A DNA stretch of 64,000 nucleotides from Streptomyces sp. TBY4 (GTDB taxonomy: Bacteria; Actinomycetota; Actinomycetes; Streptomycetales; Streptomycetaceae), in NCBI RefSeq assembly GCF_024213195.1, contig NZ_JANAVF010000006.1:248001-312000 (forward strand). The letters run 5' to 3'. The notes beneath the pieces are model-generated. The model searched no databases. It saw only the letters and a program-made list of their open reading frames with translations, and was not told the origin of the DNA. How positions within the stretch are numbered: the stretch's first letter is position 1; each line of letters starts with the position of its first letter. This document shows positions 50,565 to 59,520 of the stretch, piece after piece. Made by a program: the position numbers and the translations under genes.

Positions 50565-51458
50565 TCAGGTGTCGCAGTCCAGCACCGTGCGGCACAGCCC
50601 GCAGCGCGCCAGGATCGGCCCGCGGCGGGCCGGCAGCCGCAGCCGCTGTCCGCACACCGGGCACGGGAAGCTCACCCGCAGCCCGCCCGCGTGCTCCTCG
50701 AAGCCGTACGGGGCCCCGGGCGCGGCGGCCCCGGCCCGGCGGGCCGCCGCGTACCGGAGCCGCTCCGGCCGGCCGGCGGCCGCGAGGGGGGCCCGGCGCA
50801 GTTCCCGGTCGGCCAGGGCGCGGCCGCGCACGTACGCCTCGTAGGCCCGCGGACTGGTGAACCATGCGGAGAGGTCCTCGCCGCCGAGGAACCGGCCGCG
50901 CCGGGCGAGGACGTAGCCGAACTCCTCCGGGGTGAGGTAGCCGAGCTTCTGGTGCGTGAGCTCGTCCTCCCGGTAGGCGTCGAGGAGCAGCCAGCCGGCG
51001 CCGAGGTAGGCGGCGGCGGTGTCGGTGAGGATCTCGTTGTCGGGGGTGGTGGGGAAGCGCAGGTCCAGCCAGTGCAGCAGCACGTGCGTGACCTCGTGGG
51101 CGAGGGCGGCCGCCAGATCGCGGCGGTGGACCCGGAAGCGGTCGCTGACCTCGACGAAGTACTCGGGCCCGGCCGTCAGTTCCACGGTCGCCGCCTCCTC
51201 CATCGGCCGGAAGGCCACGATCAGGCGCGCGTCGGGCAGCCGCAGGGCGCGGACCATCGCGGAGGCCACCCGGTGGGCGCCCGGGTACAGCTCCTCGGAG
51301 GCGGGGAATTCCGCGTCGGCGGGGGCGAAGGGGGTGCCGTAGGCGCGGATCCCGTCGGCGGTCAGGCGCCGGAACAGCGCGGTGACGGCCGCGCGGACCG
51401 TCTCCAGATGAGGAAATCCGTGCTCGACGGGGCTGTCGCGCCGACGGTTCTGCGTCAT
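50565..51458 (-). CDS. metallopeptidase-like protein with C-terminal zinc ribbon
   Basis: The 297-residue product has a gluzincin-like helix 'AHEVTHVLLHW' (about 125-135) with acidic residues in 'EILTDTAAAYLG', then a basic linker and a zinc ribbon 'CPVCGQ...CGLC'. It has no signal peptide, so it is cytoplasmic. It is not recognised as a characterised family. A Zn-dependent peptidase joined to a nucleic-acid or protein-binding ribbon is the best reading. Confidence 0.7.
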   Translation of the reverse strand: MTQNRRRDSPVEHGFPHLETVRAAVTALFRRLTADGIRAYGTPFAPADAEFPASEELYPGAHRVASAMVRALRLPDARLIVAFRPMEEAATVELTAGPEYFVEVSDRFRVHRRDLAAALAHEVTHVLLHWLDLRFPTTPDNEILTDTAAAYLGAGWLLLDAYREDELTHQKLGYLTPEEFGYVLARRGRFLGGEDLSAWFTSPRAYEAYVRGRALADRELRRAPLAAAGRPERLRYAAARRAGAAAPGAPYGFEEHAGGLRVSFPCPVCGQRLRLPARRGPILARCGLCRTVLDCDT

Positions 51459-51601
51459 GAGGCTCCTCCGGCCGGAAGTTGTCCGAAAACGCGTTCTTGA
51501 TGACCCTCGCGTGGCCGGTGTGTCATGTCCCCGTCACCCATGCGGTCCAACCCGCCCGTCATGGAGCGACGCGCACGGCCCCACCCCCCACGAAAGGCAG
51601 T

Positions 51602-52393
51602 GTGACGACTGTGTCCAGCCTCGCCACCCTCAAGACCACCCTCAAGCGCGCGGTCGCCGTCGCAGCGGTGACCCTCGCCGCCGTCAGCCTCCAGCCCGGC
51701 ACCGCCAGCGCCGGCACGGCGCCCGTCGTCGGCGGCACCCGCGCCGCCCAGGGCGAGTTCCCCTTCATGGTCCGGCTCTCCATGGGCTGCGGCGGCGCCC
51801 TCTACACCCAGCAGATCGTGCTCACTGCCGCCCACTGCGTGAGCGGCTCCGGCAACAACACCTCCATCACCGCCACCGCCGGAGTCGTCGACCTCAAGAG
51901 CTCCAGCGCCATCAAGGTCAAGTCCACCAAGGTGCTCCAGGCGCCCGGCTACAACGGCACCGGCAAGGACTGGGCGCTCATCAAGCTCGCCCAGCCCATC
52001 AACCTGCCCACCCTCAAGATCGCCGAGACCAAGGCCTACGACAACGGCACCTTCACCGTCGCCGGCTGGGGCGCCGCCCGGGAAGGCGGAGCCCAGCAGC
52101 GCTACCTGCTGAAGGCCACCGTCCCCTTCGTCTCCGACGCCTCCTGCAAGGAGTCCTACGGCAGCTCGCTCGTGCCCGCCGAGGAGATCTGCGCCGGATT
52201 CGACCAGGGCGGCGTCGACACCTGCCAGGGCGACTCGGGCGGTCCCATGTTCCGCCGGGACAACGCGAACGCCTGGATCCAGGTCGGCATCGTCAGCTGG
52301 GGCGAGGGCTGCGCCCGCCCCGACTACCCCGGCGTCTACACGGAGGTCTCCACCTTCGCGGCGGCCATCAAGAGCGCGGCCGCCACGCTCTGA
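51602..52393 (+). CDS. secreted trypsin-like serine protease
   Basis: The 263-residue precursor has a signal peptide (to about 'ASAGTAP'), then the mature start 'VVGGTRAAQGEFPF'. The S1A triad is His in 'LTAAHC', Asp in 'GKDWALIKL' and Ser in 'GDSGGP'. The Asp in 'VDTCQGDSGG' sets trypsin-like specificity for Arg/Lys. GAAAGG lies just before the GTG at 51602; a GTG at 51611 is an alternative. It is probably a nutrient-scavenging exoenzyme. Confidence 0.9.
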   Translation: MTTVSSLATLKTTLKRAVAVAAVTLAAVSLQPGTASAGTAPVVGGTRAAQGEFPFMVRLSMGCGGALYTQQIVLTAAHCVSGSGNNTSITATAGVVDLKSSSAIKVKSTKVLQAPGYNGTGKDWALIKLAQPINLPTLKIAETKAYDNGTFTVAGWGAAREGGAQQRYLLKATVPFVSDASCKESYGSSLVPAEEICAGFDQGGVDTCQGDSGGPMFRRDNANAWIQVGIVSWGEGCARPDYPGVYTEVSTFAAAIKSAAATL

Positions 52394-52490
52394 CCGCTCC
52401 ACCGCGCCGTCCGCCTTCCGGTGCACTGCCCGACAGTGGCCGGAAGTATGAGGCGCAATGCCCCACATGTCCGTAAGGTCGACCGAAGTC

Positions 52491-52526
52491 CCGCAAGGCC
52501 GGAACGACGCCGTTCCGGCCTTGCGG
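52491..52526 (+). terminator. 15-bp perfect hairpin after the trypsin gene
   Basis: CCGCAAGGCCGGAAC (52491-52505) pairs with GTTCCGGCCTTGCGG (52512-52526) around a 6-nt loop, 97 bp beyond the stop codon. Nothing else is recognised in the 280-bp gap. Confidence 0.72.
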
Positions 52527-52673
52527 CATGCTCCCGGCGGTCTGCTGTGCGGTTGCGGGCCGAGGCGCCCGCAGGTCCCATGGAGAGATCCCACCGGGTG
52601 GGACGGCCGGAAAGGCCGGGACGGCCGGGACGGCACGGGCAACGGGCGACAGTGACAGTGGGGCAGGCGGCGC

Positions 52674-53333
52674 ATGGCGATCAGGGTGATCATCGCGGAC
52701 GACCAGGAGATGGTCAGGACCGGCTTCCGGATGATCCTCGAAAGCCAGCCGGACATCGAGGTGGTCGCCGACGTCGTCGACGGCGAAGCGGCCCTCGCGG
52801 CCGTCGCCGAGCACCGGCCCGACGTCCTGCTCCTCGACATCCGCATGCCCAAGCTCGACGGGCTCGAAGTCACCCGCCGGCTCTCCGGCCGCGACACGCC
52901 CCGCATCGTCATCGTCACCACCTTCGACCTCGACGAGTACGTCCACGCGGCGCTCCAGGGCGGAGCGTCCGGCTTCCTCCTCAAGGACGCGAGCCCGGCC
53001 ATGCTGGTTGAAGCGGTGCGGGCGGCAGCCGTCGGGGACTCCCTCGTCTCGCCCGCCATCACCGTACGGCTGCTGCGCGAAATGGCTCACCGCACCCCGG
53101 CCGCCGCAGCCGCCGCCCGCCGCCCCGCGGAGCCCCTGACCGACCGGGAACGCGAGGTCGTACGCTGCCTCGCGCGCGGGCTGACCAACGCCGAGATCGC
53201 CGGCGAACTCTTCGTCTCCCTCTCCACGGTCAAGACCCACCTGGCCAACGTCCAGGCCAAACTGGACGCCCGCAACCGCGTGGAAATCGCCGCCTGGGCC
53301 TGGGAAAGCGGCCTGGCAGGCACCCCGGCGTGA
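52674..53333 (+). CDS. NarL/LuxR-type response regulator
   Basis: The 219-residue protein has a receiver domain ('IIADDQEMVRTG', Asp in 'VLLLDIRMPKLDG', 'VTTFDLDEYV', 'FLLKDASP') and a LuxR helix-turn-helix ('LTDREREVVRCLARGLTNAEIAGELF', in segments). Its partner is the kinase at 53770, after a 436-bp repeat-filled gap. Confidence 0.9.
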   Translation: MAIRVIIADDQEMVRTGFRMILESQPDIEVVADVVDGEAALAAVAEHRPDVLLLDIRMPKLDGLEVTRRLSGRDTPRIVIVTTFDLDEYVHAALQGGASGFLLKDASPAMLVEAVRAAAVGDSLVSPAITVRLLREMAHRTPAAAAAARRPAEPLTDREREVVRCLARGLTNAEIAGELFVSLSTVKTHLANVQAKLDARNRVEIAAWAWESGLAGTPA

Positions 53334-53341
53334 CCGAGCTT

Positions 53342-53362
53342 CAGCCTCGCCAGCGCTCGAGG
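53342..53362. repeat. dispersed intergenic element, copy 2
   Basis: CAGCCTCGCC-AGCGCTCGAGG followed by GCGGGGTCCGGG. It begins 9 bp after the response-regulator stop codon and is one of five copies in the window. Confidence 0.65.
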
Positions 53363-53476
53363 CGCGGGGTCCGGGTAGGAGCCTGCTGGGCTGCCGGCGT
53401 TACGGTGGGCATTCGCCTCCCGGGCTGTGCTTGCCGTGCCCGCGCCTGCTGCTTTTCCGGTACGGACGGGCAGATT

Positions 53477-53497
53477 CAGCCTCGCCGGCGTTTGAGG
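53477..53497. repeat. dispersed intergenic element, copy 3
   Basis: CAGCCTCGCC-GGCGTTTGAGG followed by the same GCGGGGTCCGGG flank as copy 2. It lies 135 bp from copy 2 in direct orientation. Confidence 0.65.
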
Positions 53498-53595
53498 CGC
53501 GGGGTCCGGGGCGGGGCCCCGGGAAGCCGGCGCACACCGCTCCCGCCGACCCAGGCCGACACGGGTCCGGGCCGAGCCCCGGCACACCACCGCAA

Positions 53596-53769
53596 CCCCG
53601 GCGGAGCCGCCCGGCCGGCCGGGGGAGTCGCCGCGAGGGGGTCTCGTACCGCCGGCGGAGCCGCCTGGGCCCCGACGGGCCACCGCACCCCCGGCGGAGC
53701 CGCCCGGCCGGCCGGGGGAGCAGCATCGGGGGAGCCCCGTACCGCCACCGGCGGAGCCGGGGTGCACCC
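53596..53769 (+). repeat. direct repeats between response regulator and kinase genes
   Basis: A 32-bp unit starting CCCCGGCGGAGCCGCC occurs identically at 53596-53627 and 53689-53720. Partial units carrying GGCGGAGCCG lie near 53653 and 53749. The array ends at the kinase start codon. There is no gene in the gap. Confidence 0.75.
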
Positions 53770-54933
53770 GTGAGCCCCCTGGGCCCGTGGGCCCGCCGTC
53801 ATCCCTACGCCGCGGACTGGATCCGCATCCTCCTCTCCGTCACCCTCCTCTCCCTCGTCACCTTCGAGGGAGTCGTCCTCGCCCGCCAGCCCAGCACCCC
53901 GCACGCCGCCGTCTGGGTGTCGGGCATCCTCGTCTGCCTCAGCGCCGCGCCCTGGCCGCGCATCCCGCTCCTGGCCCGCGCCTGGTTCGCCTCCGCCGTC
54001 ACCTGGACCGTCACCCTCTCCCTCCTCTTCAGCAACCTCCCCCTCGTCGTCTGGGGCGGCGGCGAAGCCATAGCCCTGCTCGTCCTCCTCACCCAGGTCC
54101 TGCTGCACGCCCCCGCCCGCACCGCCGCCGTCCTCGCCCCCCTCCTCGCCCTCGGCTCCATGGCGGCGCCCGTCCGCGACGCCGATCCGGGCCGCTTCAC
54201 CCTGCTCTTCTCCGTGCTCGCCGTCGTGGTCACCGTGTACTCCCTGCTCCTGCGCCTGCAGTCGGTCCAGCGCGTGCGCGAGCTGCGCGCCGTGCGCAGT
54301 GCCGAGCGCCTGGAGCTGGCGCGCGAGCTCCATGACCTCGTCGCCCACCACGTGACGGGGATCGTCGTCGAGGCGCGCGCCGCCCGCTACACCAAGGTCT
54401 CCGCCGAGCGCGCCGGAGAGATCTTCGGCCGCATCGAGACCGCCGGGGACGAGGCGCTCGGCTCCATGCGCCGCCTGGTCAAGATCCTCCGCGAGGGCGC
54501 CGCGGACACCGGCGCGGCCGGCTCCGCGGGACGGACCCCCGTGGCGGGCCTCCGGGAGATCCGCGAGCTGACGGAACGGTTCGCCGCCACCGGTCCGCCC
54601 GTGGTCCTGTACGTGGAGGAGGGCCTGGAGGCCCGGCTCCCCGCGGACGTCGCCGCCACCGCGCACCGCATCGTCCTCGAAGCCCTCACCAACATCGGCA
54701 AGCACGCCGCCACCGCCACCGCCGTCCGGGTCGGCCTGCGCACGGTTCCGGCCGGCCTGGAAGTGCGGATCGCCGATGACGGCGGCCACCCCGTGAAGCT
54801 CTCCGAGAACGCCCGCGGCGGCGGATACGGACTCGTCGGCATGGCCGAACGCGCCGAAGCCCTCGGCGGCTCCCTCACCGCGGGCCCCGCCCCCGAGGGC
54901 GGCTGGCTGGTGACGGCGACCCTTCCCCTCTGA
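53770..54933 (+). CDS. HisKA_3-type sensor histidine kinase
   Basis: The 387-residue kinase has about five N-terminal spans (residues 15-160), a dimerisation helix with 'LARELHDLVAHHVTGIVVEARAARY' in parts (His about 194), and an HATPase_c domain ('VLEALTNIGKHA', 'DDGGHP', 'GYGLVGMAERAEALGG'). It would act on the regulator at 52674. The GTG at 53770 is chosen by alignment to the family; GGAG lies about 14 nt upstream. Confidence 0.87.
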   Translation: MSPLGPWARRHPYAADWIRILLSVTLLSLVTFEGVVLARQPSTPHAAVWVSGILVCLSAAPWPRIPLLARAWFASAVTWTVTLSLLFSNLPLVVWGGGEAIALLVLLTQVLLHAPARTAAVLAPLLALGSMAAPVRDADPGRFTLLFSVLAVVVTVYSLLLRLQSVQRVRELRAVRSAERLELARELHDLVAHHVTGIVVEARAARYTKVSAERAGEIFGRIETAGDEALGSMRRLVKILREGAADTGAAGSAGRTPVAGLREIRELTERFAATGPPVVLYVEEGLEARLPADVAATAHRIVLEALTNIGKHAATATAVRVGLRTVPAGLEVRIADDGGHPVKLSENARGGGYGLVGMAERAEALGGSLTAGPAPEGGWLVTATLPL

Positions 54934-54964
54934 TCCCCTCTGACGCCGCCGGCAGCCATGAGGC

Positions 54965-55015
54965 TTGTCGATTATCGATATGGTCCCCTAGGGTGAGGCA
55001 TATCGAAATTCGATA
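54965..55015 (+). promoter_or_regulatory. promoter with twin TATCGATA-like operators
   Basis: A likely promoter, TTGTCG (54965) and TAGGGT (54989) with 18 bp between, is bracketed by two dyads. TATCGATA (54973-54980) lies in the spacer, and TATCGAA-A-TTCGATA (55001-55015) is just downstream. Their centres are about 31 bp apart, three helical turns. The XRE protein encoded second in the operon is the obvious candidate repressor. Confidence 0.6.
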
Positions 55016-55027
55016 CGGGGGAACGCA

Positions 55028-55612
55028 GTGAACACACGACTCACCAAGATCCTGGCCTCAGTGACCTTCGCGCTGGCGATGCTCTGGGGGCTCACCTTCA
55101 TCGGTACGGCCGTCACGCACATGGTCGACGACGGGGCGGTCTGCGTGCAGAGCGGCTTCTGGGCCAACGCCTCCCTGGAGGGCGGCCTTCCGGTCGGCCC
55201 GGGCGTCGACGCGTCCAGCAGCGAGGCGCGGCTCTGCCAGGACGACCCCTCCGCGGCGCAGCGCGCCGCCGACCTCGGGGGTCAGCTGCCCTGGATGCTG
55301 TTCGCCTGTCTCGCGCTGCTGTTCTTCTCCCGGCTGCTCGACGCCGTCGTCTCGCAGGGGCCGTTCACCGACAAGGTGGCGCGAAGGCTCACCGTCCTCG
55401 GCTGGTTCGTCACGATCGGCACACCGCTCGCGGGCCTCGTCGTAGGCTGGTCGCAATCCTGGCTCGTCGACAGCATGGTGCCGATGGGCGGCTCCGGGGT
55501 GTCGGTCTCCGGACCGCAGGCGCTGATCCTGGCGGGCCTCGCGGCCGTCATCATGGGGAAGATCATGCGTGAGGGCGTACGCATGCGAGAGGACCTCGAA
55601 GGGACCATCTGA
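55028..55612 (+). CDS. DUF2975 membrane protein
   Basis: The 194-residue protein has four predicted spans (about 8-30, 88-105, 122-145 and 163-182) and an outer loop with two Cys. DUF2975 proteins commonly precede a small YozG-like XRE regulator. The function is unknown; it may sense the membrane state and affect that regulator. It starts with GTG and overlaps the next gene by one base. Confidence 0.8.
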   Translation: MNTRLTKILASVTFALAMLWGLTFIGTAVTHMVDDGAVCVQSGFWANASLEGGLPVGPGVDASSSEARLCQDDPSAAQRAADLGGQLPWMLFACLALLFFSRLLDAVVSQGPFTDKVARRLTVLGWFVTIGTPLAGLVVGWSQSWLVDSMVPMGGSGVSVSGPQALILAGLAAVIMGKIMREGVRMREDLEGTI

Positions 55613-55845
55613 TGCCCGAGGAGGAACTCCACTCCATCAGGATCCACCTCGACCGGGTCCTCGCCGAGCGCGGCATGACGCTCACCGAACTGGCCGCCCA
55701 GGTCGGCATCACCGTCGTCAACCTGTCCGTGCTCAAGAACGGACGCGCCAAGGCCATCCGCTTCTCCACGCTGTCCCGGATCTGCGAGGTCCTCCACTGC
55801 CAGCCGGGCGACCTGATCACCCACACCCCCACCGACCCCGCGTAG
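55612..55845 (+). CDS. small XRE-family (YozG-like) regulator
   Basis: The 77-residue protein is almost entirely a Cro/CI helix-turn-helix ('LAERGMTLTELAAQVGITVVNLSVLKNGRAKAIRFSTL', in segments; 'CEVLHCQPGDLI'). It is translationally coupled to the DUF2975 gene and probably binds the two TATCGATA-type sites upstream. Confidence 0.86.
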   Translation: MPEEELHSIRIHLDRVLAERGMTLTELAAQVGITVVNLSVLKNGRAKAIRFSTLSRICEVLHCQPGDLITHTPTDPA

Positions 55846-56582
55846 CCGCCCCCGCGCACCCAGGCCGCCGCTCCCACCGCCCCGACGACGCCACCAGCCC
55901 CGGTCCACCGACGCAGCCCGGCCAGGTCCGCCGCCGCCCAGCCATACCGAGCGACCCGCCCGCGCTCCCCGGCCGGGTCCGCCGGTCCGGCCTGGTCGCT
56001 GGGGTCGGCGGTGTCGCTTGGTGTGGTCCGCCGGTTCGATCGTGCCGTCCGTCCGGTCCGGAGGGTCGACCGAGGCGTCCGCCCGGGTCCGCCGGTTCGG
56101 CCGTGTCGTTCGGTGTGGTCCGGCGGTTCGGCCGAGCCGTCCGGCGGGGTCCGCCGGTTCGGCCGTGCGCCGTGCGGTCCGGTCCGGCCGTAGGCCTGGC
56201 TCTTGGAGTGCGCCCCCCTGTGTCGCCCGTACGGTCCGGCAGTTCGCCCGGCGGCGAGGCCGGGGCCGCGCCCGTCGGCCCCACCTGGCCGAGCCTCTAT
56301 GGTCCGGCCGCGCCGGCCGGCCGGGCGGTTCGGTGGTGTCGCCCGGACATGCCCGGGCGGTCCGGTGGTGGCGCTCGGCCCGGCCCGGACTTGCCCGCCG
56401 GTCCGGCCGCGCGGCCCGACCCGTACGGCCGATCCCGCCGGCCTCGCCCGTAGGGTCCGGCGGGGGACCGGGGGCCGGGTCGCCCCGTCCCTCGCGGGCT
56501 CCCGGGGGCATGGCGCCGCACGCCGTCTCAGTGGCCGACCGGCCGAGGAAGCGACCGCGCTCGCCACGTATTCTCGGTGACC
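55846..56582. repeat. 737-bp non-coding region with degenerate GGTCCGCCGGTTCGG repeats
   Basis: No convincing gene is seen. At least four imperfect copies of GGTCCGSCGGTTCGGCCGTG lie near 56025, 56086, 56117 and 56147. A longer unit of about 40 bp recurs at 56012 and 56104. Similar GGTCCGGC words continue to about 56460. Base composition is skewed to G and T on the plus strand over 55970-56210, unlike neighbouring genes. Confidence 0.6.
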
Positions 56583-56930
56583 ATGAACACCAGGGACATC
56601 GACGAGAACGTCACCGCCGAACTGGCCCGGCTCAGGGACAGCATCGACAACATCGACGCGGCCGTGGTCCACATGCTCGCCGAGCGGTTCAAGTGCACCC
56701 AGCAGGTCGGCCACCTCAAGGCCCGCCACCAGCTGCCCCCGGCCGACCCGGGCCGCGAGGCCAGCCAGATCGCCCGGCTGCGCCAGCTCGCCGAGAACGC
56801 CAAGCTCGACCCCGCCTTCGCCGAGAAGCTCCTCAACTTCATCATCGCCGAGGTCATCCGCCACCACGAGACGATCGCCGCCGGCGAGGGCGAGGCAGAG
56901 GACGAGGCAGAGGACAAGGCAGAGGGCTAG
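56583..56930 (+). CDS. chorismate mutase (AroQ type)
   Basis: The 115-residue all-helical protein follows the AroQ pattern: 'LARLRDSIDNIDAAVVHMLAERFKCTQQVGHLKARHQLPPADPGRE' in segments (Arg, Lys and Asp of the active site) and a last helix 'FIIAEVIRHHE'. It converts chorismate to prephenate. A Glu/Asp-rich tail (about 100-115) is extra. It stands alone, not in an aro operon. Confidence 0.85.
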   Translation: MNTRDIDENVTAELARLRDSIDNIDAAVVHMLAERFKCTQQVGHLKARHQLPPADPGREASQIARLRQLAENAKLDPAFAEKLLNFIIAEVIRHHETIAAGEGEAEDEAEDKAEG

Positions 56931-56976
56931 GCAGAGCCGCTGGGGCCCGGCGCCGCCATCCGGCAGCATGGGCCCC

Positions 56977-59508
56977 ATGTCCGTACTGACGCGCAACGAA
57001 GCGCAGCTCCGAGCCCAGCTCCTCGACGTCCACCACTACGAGGTGGCCCTCGACCTCACCACCGGCGACGAGACCTTCGAGTCCCGCACCGTCATCCGGT
57101 TCGCCGCCCGCGCCGCCGGCGACACCTTCGTCGAGCTGAAACCGGACGATCTGCACTCCGCCGCCCTCGACGGGCACCCACTGGATCCGGCCACCCTCAC
57201 CGACGGCCGCCTCCCGCTCACCGCCCTCACCGAAGGCCCCCACGAGCTCCGCATCGCCGCCCGCATGCGCTACTCCCGCACCGGCGAAGGCCTGCACCGC
57301 TTCACCGACCCCGCGGACGGGGAGACGTACGTCTACACCCAGATGTTCCTCGACGACGTCCAGCGCGTCTTCCCGGCCTTCGACCAGCCCGACCTCAAGG
57401 CCGTCTTCGAGTTCAACGTCACCGCCCCCGCACACTGGACCGTCCTCGCCAACGGCATCACCACCCGCATCGGCGAACGCCTCGGCGACAGCGGCGGAGG
57501 TTCGGGCGACGGCTCCGCCCCCGAGGCCGGCATCTGGGCGTCCGCCCCCACCCCCGTCATCTCCACCTACCTCGCCGCCGTCGCCGCAGGCCCCTGGCAC
57601 AGCGTCCGCACCGAGCACGCCGGCCTCCCCTTCGGCATCCACTGCCGCCGCTCCCTCGCCCCGCACCTCGACGCCGACGCACAGGAGATCCTCGACCTCA
57701 CCACCGCCTGCTACGACCGCTTCCACGAGAAGTTCACCGAGCCCTACCCCTTCGACTCCTACGACCAGGCCTTCGTGCCCGAGTTCAACGCCGGCGCCAT
57801 GGAGAACCCGGGACTGGTCACCTTCCGCGACGAGTACGTCTTCCGCTCCGCCGTCACCGACGCCGAACGCCAGCGCCGCGCCGTGACCATCGCGCACGAG
57901 ATGGCCCACATGTGGTTCGGCGACCTCGTCACCCTCAGCTGGTGGGACGACATCTGGCTCAACGAGTCCTTCGCCGAGTTCATGGGCTACCAGACCCTCA
58001 TCGAAGCCACCCGCTTCACCGAGACCTGGACCGGCTTCGCCATGGAACGCAAGCCCTGGGGCTACGACGCCGACCAGCGCCCCTCCACCCACGCCGTCGC
58101 CCCGGACGCCGCCGCCGTCCCCGACACCGCCTCCGCCCTCCTCAACTTCGACGGCATCTCCTACGCCAAGGGCGCCTCCGCCCTGCGCCAACTCGTCGCC
58201 TGGCTCGGCGAGAAGGACTTCCTGGCCGGCATCAACACCCACTTCGCCCGCCACAAGTTCGCCAACGCCTCCCTCGCCGACTTCGTCGACTCCCTGGCCG
58301 CCCACACCGACCGCGACGTCCACACCTGGGCCGAGACCTGGCTGCGCACCACCGGCGTCGACACCCTCACCCCCCGCCTCGAAGAGAGCCACGGAGGCTG
58401 GACCCTCACCGTCGACCGCACCGGTAGCCGGCCCCACCACATCGCCGCCGGCCTCTACGACCGCGCCCACGACGGCGCCCTCGAACCGCGCGAGGTCCTC
58501 GCCCTCGACGTCCCCTCCGACGAGGTCCTCTCCGTGAGCGGCCCCCGCCCCGCGCTCCTCGTCCTCAACGACGGAGACCTCACCTACGCCAAGGTCCGCC
58601 TCGACGAGACCTCGCTGGAAACCACCCTGCGCGGCATCTCCCGCATCCCCGACCCGCTCACCCGCGCCGTCGTCTGGAACTCCCTGCGCGACATGGTCCG
58701 CGACGGCGAACTGGCCGCCTCCGACTACCTGGCCACCGCCGAAGCCCACATCCCCGAGGAAACCGACCTCGCGATCGTCCAGGGCGTCCTCACCTTCACC
58801 CGCGCCCAGATCGCCGACCGCTACCTCACCCCCGACCGCCGCGGCGACGCCCTCACCGCCCTCACCACCATCGCCCGCGACCTGCTGCGGCGCACCGAGG
58901 ACGGCTCCGACCCCGGCCTGCGGCTCCTCGCCGTCCGCACCCTCGCCGACAGCGCCACCCAGCCCGCCACCATCGCCGGCTGGCTCGCCGAAGGCACCGT
59001 CCCCGGCGGCCCCGAACTCGACCCCGAACTGCGCTGGCGCATCCTCGCCCGCCTGTCCGTGCTCGGAGCGGCCGGCGAAGCCGAGATCGCCGCGGCCCTC
59101 GCCGCCGACCCCAGTGCCACCGGCCGCGAAGGCGCCGCCCGCTGCCGCGCGGCCCTCCCGACGGCCGAGGCCAAGGCCGCCGCCTGGGAACGCCTCTTCC
59201 GCGACGACTCCCTGTCCAACTACCTCTTCACCGCCACCGCCCAAGGCTTCTGGCAGCCCGAACAGGCCGACCTGGTACGGGAGTACGTGCCCCTGGCCTA
59301 CGCCGAGGCCGTCACCCTCGCCGCCCGCCGCGGCCCCGCCATCGCCGAAGCCGCCGGCCGCTGGGCCCTCCCCGGCCACGAGATCACCGAAGCCAACCTC
59401 CAGGCCGGCCACGCCGCCCTGGCAGCCCCCGGCATCACCCCCCTCCTCCACCGCAAACTCACCGACCACCTCGACGACCTCACCCGAGCCCACCGAGCCC
59501 GCCGCTAA
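56977..59508 (+). CDS. pepN: aminopeptidase N
   Basis: The 843-residue M1 peptidase has the exopeptidase motif 'GAMEN' (about 275), the zinc site 'HEMAHMWFGDL...NESFAEF' (about 307-335), and an ERAP1-like C-terminal helical domain. It is cytoplasmic and removes N-terminal residues from peptides. The ATG at 56977 fits relatives; an ATG at 56968 is possible. No clear ribosome site is seen. Confidence 0.93.
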   Translation: MSVLTRNEAQLRAQLLDVHHYEVALDLTTGDETFESRTVIRFAARAAGDTFVELKPDDLHSAALDGHPLDPATLTDGRLPLTALTEGPHELRIAARMRYSRTGEGLHRFTDPADGETYVYTQMFLDDVQRVFPAFDQPDLKAVFEFNVTAPAHWTVLANGITTRIGERLGDSGGGSGDGSAPEAGIWASAPTPVISTYLAAVAAGPWHSVRTEHAGLPFGIHCRRSLAPHLDADAQEILDLTTACYDRFHEKFTEPYPFDSYDQAFVPEFNAGAMENPGLVTFRDEYVFRSAVTDAERQRRAVTIAHEMAHMWFGDLVTLSWWDDIWLNESFAEFMGYQTLIEATRFTETWTGFAMERKPWGYDADQRPSTHAVAPDAAAVPDTASALLNFDGISYAKGASALRQLVAWLGEKDFLAGINTHFARHKFANASLADFVDSLAAHTDRDVHTWAETWLRTTGVDTLTPRLEESHGGWTLTVDRTGSRPHHIAAGLYDRAHDGALEPREVLALDVPSDEVLSVSGPRPALLVLNDGDLTYAKVRLDETSLETTLRGISRIPDPLTRAVVWNSLRDMVRDGELAASDYLATAEAHIPEETDLAIVQGVLTFTRAQIADRYLTPDRRGDALTALTTIARDLLRRTEDGSDPGLRLLAVRTLADSATQPATIAGWLAEGTVPGGPELDPELRWRILARLSVLGAAGEAEIAAALAADPSATGREGAARCRAALPTAEAKAAAWERLFRDDSLSNYLFTATAQGFWQPEQADLVREYVPLAYAEAVTLAARRGPAIAEAAGRWALPGHEITEANLQAGHAALAAPGITPLLHRKLTDHLDDLTRAHRARR

Positions 59509-59520
59509 CCCCACCCCCGG

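Noticed and set aside
53596..53769. CRISPR array
   Set aside because: The repeats are GC-rich, only two are full copies, spacers are not uniform and no cas genes are present.
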